Shown here: in pieces, positions 17,776 to 22,741 of the stretch
How the letters are laid out: every line of letters begins with the position of its first letter
How positions within the stretch are numbered: the first letter of the stretch is position 1
Source: Comamonas phosphati
GTDB lineage: Bacteria; Pseudomonadota; Gammaproteobacteria; Burkholderiales; Burkholderiaceae_C
Direction: 5' to 3'
NCBI RefSeq assembly: GCF_014637085.1
Contig: NZ_BMEU01000021.1
Coordinates: 19,283-83,282 of the forward strand
Length of the DNA stretch: 64,000 bases
Made by a program: the position numbers and the translations under genes
Notes under the pieces: model-generated
Seen by the model: only the letters and a program-made list of their open reading frames with translations
What the model was told of the DNA's origin: nothing
Databases searched by the model: none

Positions 17776-18861
17776 ATGGGATTTCAATTCATACACATGG
17801 AGTCATACGCGCGAGTTGCAGGCAAAGGCAAGGAAGGTGGTCACAACATACGCGACATAATCGACGAAGTAAAAAGAGCACCTGGGGCCGTTTCACATAT
17901 CGAAAATCCACAAACACCTAAGGTGCTTTTCGGTATGGACCCAGAGGACGTTTACACAGAGTCAGTAACATGGGCCGAACAGGCAAAAGATGCCAAAGGC
18001 AGAAAATTACGCAAAGACGGCCTTTGCCTTTTGGCTGGCGTGATTAGCTGCCCTGACCATGAGTCCCAGAAGTGGGACAGGTATAAAGTGGCAAGCGTGA
18101 AATGGCTAAAAAGGAAGTACGGCGATAGGCTAAAAAGCGTCGTGGAGCATACCGACGAAGCGCACAAACATTTACACTTTTACGTGGTCCCAAACGCTGG
18201 TGAGCGCTTTGAGACCATACACGAAGGCCAGAAGGCAGCCAACGAAGCCAAAGCCCAAGGCAAGGTCAAAGGCGAACAGAATTCAGCCTATAAGAAGGCC
18301 ATGAGTATGCTGCAAGACCAGTTCTATCTCCAGTTGGCCTCCTACTTCGGCTTTACTCGTTTTGGACCCAAGCGGTCCCGCATGACTCGCAAGGAATGGA
18401 AGCAAAAGCAGCACGACGCTGAACTTTTGGCGCAAGTAAAAGAACGCGTAAAAAAGGCAGAAAATGAGGGGTATGAGACTGGACTTAATAGGGGTGTAGC
18501 CGAAGCCTCAAAAATAGGCGCAAAAACGGGGGCTTTTTTATCTGGCGTATGGACAAAGGGCGTGCTGGGTAGTTGGCACACCCCAACCGCCAAGGCACAA
18601 CAGGAAGCGGAAAATCAGAAGGCAAACGCCAAGCGATATAGAGCTGAAAGAAATGCAGCGCGGCAAGCGGTTGAGACCGCTGAACAAAGAGCACGCATTA
18701 AAGTGGAGGACGAACTATCTGCGTTGCGTGAAGAAAGCGAGAAAAAAGACCGTATCATTGCCAGCCAAAAAGAGGACCTTGAAAAGTATGAGGGGGAGTT
18801 GAATTTTTATCGCCCCCAAAATTCAAAAGGTTGGGGGAACTCTACAAAAAATGAAATTTAA
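17776..18861 (+). CDS. MobV-family (Pre/Mob) relaxase
   Basis: DNA-nicking relaxase expected to start conjugative mobilization of the excised circle. The defining metal site is the three-His motif HTDEAHKHLHFYVVP (His125, His130, His132, His134 with Asp127/Glu128). The N-terminal motif MGFQFIHMESYAR matches motif I. The C-terminal half is a long coiled coil (about residues 200-235 and 275-345). The start was chosen at MGFQ because GGGAGC lies just upstream and the preceding in-frame residues are low complexity. At 361 residues it is slightly short for the family. No accessory Mob or coupling protein accompanies it. Confidence 0.88.
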   Translation: MGFQFIHMESYARVAGKGKEGGHNIRDIIDEVKRAPGAVSHIENPQTPKVLFGMDPEDVYTESVTWAEQAKDAKGRKLRKDGLCLLAGVISCPDHESQKWDRYKVASVKWLKRKYGDRLKSVVEHTDEAHKHLHFYVVPNAGERFETIHEGQKAANEAKAQGKVKGEQNSAYKKAMSMLQDQFYLQLASYFGFTRFGPKRSRMTRKEWKQKQHDAELLAQVKERVKKAENEGYETGLNRGVAEASKIGAKTGAFLSGVWTKGVLGSWHTPTAKAQQEAENQKANAKRYRAERNAARQAVETAEQRARIKVEDELSALREESEKKDRIIASQKEDLEKYEGELNFYRPQNSKGWGNSTKNEI

Positions 18862-19270
18862 TCGCCGCCGTCCGTTTTATTTCTATCTATTCTTTTATTT
18901 CCCTTCGGGTACATATCTCTATGGATGGTTTTCTATATAGATATTTGTACTGAATTTGTACCGTACTTCATATAGTCTACTTCGTAGACTAGTTTGTCTT
19001 TGAGCTTTACCGTGTTAGTAGCTCGTTCCTCACTACTAAGCCCGGCAAAGCTCTGCTTGAAGGCCCAACAAAATTGTTGTCCAAAAAGCGGCTCTTGCTA
19101 GGCCTAGAATATGTATGATTTATGAGCCTAGTCTGGCTGATAAAACACCTACATACCCGGCATGCAGTCGTGTTATGCGCTGCAATATCTCGGTTCAGGA
19201 ACATAACCCCCTGTAAACGTGGTCCGAGATTACTCTCACTTGTGCTCTGTTCACAACTCTTCTAGCACTT

Positions 19271-19393
19271 CCCCTATGAAATTTTAGTTAGGGTGCAGGT
19301 CGGCCAATACAGTATCGTCTTATCGTCATGCCCCTATGGAATTTTGGTTGGGTGCAGGCAGTCAGTTTTTCCCTATGAAATTTTGGTCGGGTA
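19271..19393 (+). repeat. Three direct repeats (CCCTATGAAATTTTGG type)
   Basis: Copies begin at 19,271, 19,331 and 19,371. The first two share CCCCTATG(A/G)AATTTT(A/G)GTT and GGGTGCAGG; the third is truncated after TCGGGTA. Start-to-start spacing is 60 and 40 bp, so they are not regular iterons. A TCTAGCACTT like the arm sites lies directly before the first copy. Confidence 0.65.
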
Positions 19394-19463
19394 TACGAGC
19401 CTCTGCATTACGACTTATATTAGGTCCTACTGGAAATTTCTCCGAACATTGATGCCCCGTTAA

Positions 19464-19505
19464 AAGAAATTGCCCAGCGTTTTTACTGAGGCAATTCTTT
19501 TTATT
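19464..19505 (+). terminator. Probable terminator at the end of the structured tract
   Basis: AATTGCC pairs with GGCAATT around a 15-nt loop, followed by CTTTTTATT. It would end transcripts coming from the relaxase side. Confidence 0.55.
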
Positions 19506-19511
19506 CGGGTA

Positions 19512-19539
19512 TTGACATTGTCAATCGGTTGAGTATATT
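19512..19539 (+). promoter_or_regulatory. Promoter with overlapping palindromic operator
   Basis: TTGACA and TATATT are separated by 16 bp. The -35 box lies in the palindrome ATTGACATTGTCAAT (7-bp arms, 1-bp centre), a typical operator shape for a small XRE repressor such as the one encoded 100 bp away. Confidence 0.55.
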
Positions 19540-19545
19540 TGAATT

Positions 19546-19642
19546 GCGCCTGGAAACGCCTTCTCCTTATTTAAGCAATTTTTCGGAATTGTCAAATCGG
19601 AGAGGATAGAAGCAAAAAAGCCAGTCAAACGACTGGCTTTTG
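19546..19642 (+). ncRNA. Candidate short transcript convergent to the XRE gene
   Basis: The promoter at 19,512-19,539 points to a region of about 95 bp with no gene that ends in a strong bidirectional terminator directly at the 3' end of the XRE gene. A second ATTGTCAAAT half-site lies inside. The simplest reading is a small RNA; there is no sequence match to a known family. Confidence 0.3.
19616..19641. terminator. Bidirectional terminator at the 3' end of the XRE gene
   Basis: Stem AAAAGCCAGTC / GACTGGCTTTT with loop AAAC, and A/T runs on both sides. Confidence 0.85.
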
Positions 19643-19870
19643 CTATTCCATATCTAGGTGCTTGAAGAACTCGGACGGCTGCAAGTCCAGAGCCTGGATG
19701 ATCTTCATTATGTTGATCAGTGCCAGATTGTGCTCCCCACGTTCTATCCCTCCCATGTAGCTGCGATCAATGCCACAGAGGTCCCCGAAGGCTTCTTGCG
19801 AGTAGCCGCGCTCCTTCCGAAGTTGACGAACCGTCGCGCCAAATGCGACAAGTGTAGGGTTTCTGACCAT
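19643..19870 (-). CDS. Small XRE-family transcriptional regulator
   Basis: 75-residue single-domain helix-turn-helix protein of the Cro/C1 type. VRQLRKERGYSQEAFGDLCG forms helices 1-2, with IDRSYMGGIERGEHNLAL as the recognition helix and its turn, ending in IIQALDLQPSEFF. There is no extra domain, as in element-borne repressors and restriction controller proteins. It is divergent from the membrane protein gene. The nearby palindrome ATTGACATTGTCAAT is a candidate binding site. It probably controls gene expression of the element; the target is inferred. Confidence 0.85.
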   Translation of the reverse strand: MVRNPTLVAFGATVRQLRKERGYSQEAFGDLCGIDRSYMGGIERGEHNLALINIMKIIQALDLQPSEFFKHLDME

Positions 19871-19886
19871 GCCACATGGTCATCTC

Positions 19887-19915
19887 TTGACTGATAAGAC
19901 TCCACGGGATATGGT
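19887..19915 (+). promoter_or_regulatory. Promoter of the small membrane protein gene
   Basis: TTGACT and TATGGT are spaced by 17 bp, 27 bp before the ATG, which is preceded by GGAG. GACTCC and GGAGTC flank the -10 region as a short inverted repeat that could be an operator. Confidence 0.5.
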
Positions 19916-19941
19916 TCCCATTTTTAAGCCACGGAGTCACT

Positions 19942-20340
19942 ATGGAAGTCTATGAGGGAGTGCTAGCAGAACTTGGGCCGAGTGAGCCCACAAACCGTGG
20001 TGGCAGGCGCTACCTTTCCATAAAAATTGGGAATCATGTCATTAAGAATGTACAGGTAAACCCAATGCTTGACGCCATTCTTCGTGGTGAAGTAAATGCG
20101 CATGGAGACCAAAAAATCTATGTGGCACGGTATCAATTCAAGAACGCAATAATTGGAATTGAAACCGCAGAAAAGAAAGTTTATAAGCTGAAATTCTCGT
20201 GGTTCTGGTGGCTAATCCTAGCCGCTTGTGGAGTTGTGCTGACACCCGTCTTGGTAGGTTTCTTGATTTTGTTTTTCGCTATCACGGCATTTTCGTTGGG
20301 GCGAAGTCTTAAAGAAATCAAGGCGGACTATGAGGTATAA
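19942..20340 (+). CDS. Hypothetical small membrane protein
   Basis: A 132-residue protein I do not recognise. The first ~85 residues are soluble and beta-rich (YEGVLAELGPSEPTNRGGRRYLSIKIG, quoted here only for character, then NHVIKNVQVNPML). They are followed by two closely spaced hydrophobic helices (FSWFWWLILAACGVVLTPV, then VGFLILFFAITAFSLG). A short charged tail ends the protein. GGAG precedes the ATG. It is divergent from the XRE gene and followed by a terminator, so it is a single-gene unit. A role in membrane exclusion or maintenance is only a guess. Confidence 0.75.
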   Translation: MEVYEGVLAELGPSEPTNRGGRRYLSIKIGNHVIKNVQVNPMLDAILRGEVNAHGDQKIYVARYQFKNAIIGIETAEKKVYKLKFSWFWWLILAACGVVLTPVLVGFLILFFAITAFSLGRSLKEIKADYEV

Positions 20341-20366
20341 AAAAAGCACCCATTGGGTGCTTTTTT
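20341..20366. terminator. Bidirectional terminator
   Basis: AAAAAGCACCCA pairs with GGGTGCTTTTTT; it serves both the membrane protein gene and the opposing cargo operon. Confidence 0.85.
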
Positions 20367-20412
20367 ATTTGCCTTCTGTTTTTGGGCTGCATAAAGGAGC
20401 CGCAAGCATTGA

Positions 20413-20925
20413 TTATTTGCTCTGTGCTTGCTTTTCCTCTCGGGCCCTCTTGCGCTCCAAAATTTGTTGATCTGCTTCAGGCAAATCATTACCAAATTTT
20501 GACTGCCCATCAAGAATAGTTTCTTTTGCTGCCATGCCTTCAGCCTGAATTTCTTCAGGAGTCTTGCCAGCGAGAGCACCATACTTCATGGCCAATTCTT
20601 TGAATGCGCGCTGGGAAAGAACCCAGTTCGACAACATTTCTTGCTGCTTCTCATAGGCACTACGGAAGTTGTCATTCTGAGCGGCAATCTCATGTAGCGG
20701 TTTGGAGAGAAGCATTTTGTATTGCTTGACTTCTTCTTCCAGTTCAACACGGCGACGGCGTTCAAATTCCCATGCAGCCTCTTCCATGCCTGCTTTATTC
20801 TGGGCTTCTTCTAAAGCGGCCCCCTGTTCCTTCAAAGCCTTATTTTGACGATCAATAGTATTACCTTGGGTGTCCAATTTTTCCAAGACAGCCAAGCCAG
20901 CGGTATATTTCAAAAAGTCGCTCAT
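20413..20925 (-). CDS. Coiled-coil protein of unknown function, cargo paralogue B
   Basis: About 170 residues and strongly helical. The N-terminus MSDFLKYTAGLAVLEKL leads into a charged coiled coil, then a conserved block LLSKPLHEIAA, LSNWVLSQRAFKELAMKYG, AGKTPEEI and DGQSKFGNDL. The same blocks occur in the same order in the first gene of this operon (LLNRPMAEIAQ, LAQWILKQKAFAEIAMQYG, LGKTPDQV, DGSSRFGNNL), so the two are paralogues. GAGGAA precedes the chosen ATG. No signal peptide, membrane helix or catalytic motif is seen, and I do not know the family. It is the third gene of the cargo operon. Confidence 0.8.
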   Translation of the reverse strand: MSDFLKYTAGLAVLEKLDTQGNTIDRQNKALKEQGAALEEAQNKAGMEEAAWEFERRRRVELEEEVKQYKMLLSKPLHEIAAQNDNFRSAYEKQQEMLSNWVLSQRAFKELAMKYGALAGKTPEEIQAEGMAAKETILDGQSKFGNDLPEADQQILERKRAREEKQAQSK

Positions 20926-20972
20926 ATGTTCCTCGACGTAACGCATTGAATTGATGGGCTGCTTGCTTTGGT

Positions 20973-21251
20973 CTATATATTATCAATGGAGTCTGCGAGT
21001 TGAATACCTAACTTGGTACGCTCCTCTTTCTCCCTAGCTGCCATAGACCTAGCACGACTGCGAATTTCTTCACGTGCTTGCTCATAGGTGATCAAGCCCT
21101 CTTCCCTGCGACGGAGCAGGTCATAGCCAAAATCAGACACCTTGATATTGTCCACAGCAAGTATGGCGACAGCCTGACGGGCCGCCCATGACTTCAATGG
21201 TTTGTGTTCTTCGCTCATGACGGTACGGTAGCAGGTTCTATCGATCTCCAT
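20973..21251 (-). CDS. Small protein with VbhA-antitoxin-like helical domain
   Basis: 92 residues. The central part AVAILAVDNIKVSDFGYDLL followed by EEGLITYEQAREEIRSRAR resembles the three-helix VbhA antitoxin fold, including the terminal G-x-I-x-x-E-x-A signature. The inhibitory S/T-x-x-x-E-G/N motif that blocks Fic enzymes is not preserved; LAVDN stands in its place. No Fic/VbhT toxin is in the window. VbhA-like proteins often occur beside mobilization genes, which fits the setting. It lies 23 bp after the first cargo gene and 47 bp before the third. A start at residue 12 is possible. Confidence 0.55.
   Translation of the reverse strand: MEIDRTCYRTVMSEEHKPLKSWAARQAVAILAVDNIKVSDFGYDLLRRREEGLITYEQAREEIRSRARSMAAREKEERTKLGIQLADSIDNI
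21229..21243 (-). repeat. 15-bp repeat TAGCAGGTTCTATCG, copy 1
   Basis: Identical to the 15 bp at 21,898-21,912 in the operon leader. The unit contains a short inverted repeat (GATAG/CTATC in the other copy). It lies within or just before the start of the small VbhA-like gene. Confidence 0.7.
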
Positions 21252-21274
21252 GAAAGTACACTAGCAGCGACAGA

Positions 21275-21856
21275 TCAGGTCGATTTCCGCATACTCACCA
21301 TTCTTTGGTATCGCTCATTCTGTTCCTGTTTAATTCTCGCCTCTTCTTCTTTTTTGTTATCGCCGTAATTCAGGAAATTTCTGGTCTCGCTGCCCAAATT
21401 ATTTCCAAATCTGCTGCTACCGTCTTTCACCAGCTCCTGAGCCTCATTTGCTTCGGTGGTTACTTGATCAGGTGTTTTTCCCAGTGCTTGACCGTATTGC
21501 ATTGCGATTTCCGCAAATGCCTTTTGTTTCAAAATCCACTGTGCGAGGATTTCTTGCTCTTTCAGGTAAGTATCTTTGAAGGCAGGAATTTTTTGGGCGA
21601 TTTCCGCCATTGGTCGATTCAAAAGGCTCTCAATTTCCTCAAGTTTGGCAACCCGCTCACGTAGAGCAATTTCCTGCTGAGAAGGTGGAGCAATGCCATT
21701 TGCTTCATTCCTGAGCCGATTGATTTCAGCTTGCTGATTTTTTAGCTGGTTATCTCTTTCAAGATCATTGCCATATTGCTCTACACGGGCTCGACTGGCA
21801 GCCTCTTGCTGCTCAAGTAGGCTTAGGCCAATTAAATCCTTCGCAAAATCAGACAT
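21275..21856 (-). CDS. Coiled-coil protein of unknown function, cargo paralogue A
   Basis: About 193 residues, first gene of the three-gene operon. GAGGAG stands before the chosen ATG. MSDFAKDLIGLSLLEQQ is followed by a charged coiled coil with QQAEINRLRNEA, then the block shared with paralogue B and a longer basic tail (KKEEEARIKQEQNERYQRM). The shared N-terminus MSDF...GL..LE suggests duplication of the whole gene rather than of a domain. It is probably cytoplasmic. The function is unknown; duplication and co-transcription with an antitoxin-like protein suggest a hetero-oligomeric assembly. Confidence 0.8.
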   Translation of the reverse strand: MSDFAKDLIGLSLLEQQEAASRARVEQYGNDLERDNQLKNQQAEINRLRNEANGIAPPSQQEIALRERVAKLEEIESLLNRPMAEIAQKIPAFKDTYLKEQEILAQWILKQKAFAEIAMQYGQALGKTPDQVTTEANEAQELVKDGSSRFGNNLGSETRNFLNYGDNKKEEEARIKQEQNERYQRMVSMRKST

Positions 21857-21897
21857 TTTTCTCCTCACGTCTTCCCGTTGTTGAAACGGGCTTACGA

Positions 21898-21912
21898 TAG
21901 CAGGTTCTATCG
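21898..21912 (-). repeat. 15-bp repeat TAGCAGGTTCTATCG, copy 2
   Basis: Lies about 40 bp upstream of the first cargo gene. With its flanks it forms CGATAG...CTATCG, a possible operator or leader element. Confidence 0.65.
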
Positions 21913-22007
21913 TCCTTTGTATCGCTCAAACGCCGCTGGGCTCTTTGGAAGGTCTGCCGTTGGCATGTCCTACGGAACAGAACTCAGTAGATACGCTAGA
22001 CTTTGCT

Positions 22008-22043
22008 GATCTAGCACCTTCTGACGCATGAGGTCTAGCACTT
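22008..22043 (+). promoter_or_regulatory. Paired GRTCTAGCACYT sites near attR (candidate integrase arm sites)
   Basis: Copies start at 22,008 (GATCTAGCACCT) and 22,032 (GGTCTAGCACTT), again 24 bp apart and in the same orientation as the pair near attL. Confidence 0.6.
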
Positions 22044-22118
22044 TTTGGGGCATTTTGAGCCACACCATAAGCAATATTTTATTTAAAATCAACAACTTAC
22101 AAGCGACCTCAGAATTGT

Positions 22119-22138
22119 TCCCATCAGCCACCCCAAAT
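22119..22138 (+). repeat. Right attachment core (attR)
   Basis: Exact 20-bp copy of the tRNA-His 3' end plus three flanking bases. Upstream sequence does not match the tRNA, so this is a remnant created by integration rather than a third tRNA. Confidence 0.9.
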
Positions 22139-22142
22139 CCGC

Positions 22143-22176
22143 AAACGCGCTAGTGCCCCAGGCCTAGCGCGTTTTT
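22143..22176 (+). terminator. Displaced terminator of tRNA-His copy 2
   Basis: Perfect 10-bp stem AAACGCGCTA / TAGCGCGTTT followed by T. It stands 4 bp beyond attR, the same relation that the copy 1 terminator has to its tRNA. Confidence 0.75.
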
Positions 22177-22741
22177 CATTCCATCGCCTGTTTCGTGCTC
22201 CAAGCGCATGCTGCGCAGCAGGGGTGAAAAATGGTTGGGCATGAGACGGTGCCCCAAGCCGAGCAAGTTCGGTTCTTCGCAGCATTGTCCTGGATTTCCC
22301 TGGACTGTTCCGTTGCAGCAGAAAATCCCAGCCTTATGCCCGCGTCTGCCCAAACGCTCAGAGCCGCTCCTGCCCGAATGGCGAAGGTGGCGTGTCGCCT
22401 TGATAATCTCCAGGGTGTGTATTCATTTTGTTTTTAAATGATGGCCAATATGGCAATTGGTGTTTATGTGTTAATCAACACGACGCGCATACCTTGGGGT
22501 GAAGGACGGCAACACCATGCGATTTTGCTTGACATGGTCTCGGCTGCGAAACGCATTACCGGCCATAGAATGGCATTGCAATATCTGCTCAAGCCATTGC
22601 ATCCTGGGGCCGAGGCGTTGCGGGAGCGGTAATGGCTTGGGGAGTGCCACGAGGACGCTGCCGTACTGTCCGGTTGAGATGAGCTGTACTTGTTCTGTAT
22701 AGCGTTGCCGCATGGTGTGGAACCGCCTCAAAAGGAGAAAA
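22177..22741. other. Intergenic region between the element and the GGDEF/EAL gene
   Basis: About 565 bp. Short open frames exist on both strands but none has a good ribosome site or recognisable content. It should contain the promoter of the GGDEF/EAL gene; GCGCATGCTGCGC near 22,205 is a short palindrome. I see nothing else. Confidence 0.35.

Larger units (their letters stand above)
18862..19505 (+). other. Stem-loop-rich non-coding tract of the element
   Basis: About 640 bp with no credible gene but many hairpins. There is an imperfect AT-rich arm at 18,909-18,950 (GTACA...TGTAC). TAGTCTAC/GTAGACTA lies at 18,973-18,991. A two-tier stem spans 19,002-19,053, with GAGCTTT/AAAGCTC outside and TTAGTAG/CTACTAA inside. 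CAACAA/TTGTTG is at 19,066-19,079, CTAGGC/GCCTAG at 19,098-19,131 and ATCTCGG/CCGAGAT at 19,186-19,230. Three direct repeats follow, then a terminator-like hairpin. This could be a long structured RNA, or a lagging-strand initiation/replication region such as rolling-circle elements carry. No Rep gene was found. Confidence 0.5.
15854..22138 (+). mobile_element. Integrative mobilizable element (about 6.3 kb) in tRNA-His
   Basis: The segment is bounded by identical 20-bp copies of the tRNA-His 3' end and is visibly AT-richer than its surroundings. It carries in order a tyrosine integrase, a candidate oriT, a MobV-family relaxase, a structured non-coding tract, an XRE regulator divergent from a membrane protein, and a three-gene operon of unknown function. 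No type IV secretion or coupling genes are present, so it would need a helper conjugation system. Right of the second repeat lies the hairpin that fits as the displaced tRNA terminator. The integrase gene sits next to the tRNA end, as usual for tRNA-targeted elements. Confidence 0.9.

Noticed and set aside
18862-19260. Retron msr-msd region
   Set aside because: The paired stems are suggestive, but no reverse transcriptase gene exists in the element.
19271-19393. CRISPR-like or iteron array
   Set aside because: Only three diverged copies with unequal spacing (60 and 40 bp), no cas genes and no rep gene; kept as a plain direct repeat.
22119-22138. Possible third tRNA-His gene
   Set aside because: Only the 3' end of the tRNA is present; no acceptor 5' strand, D-arm or anticodon arm. 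It is the right attachment repeat.
22438-22632. 64-residue open frame before the GGDEF/EAL gene
   Set aside because: No convincing ribosome site, no known motif and overlapping frames on both strands; left as intergenic.
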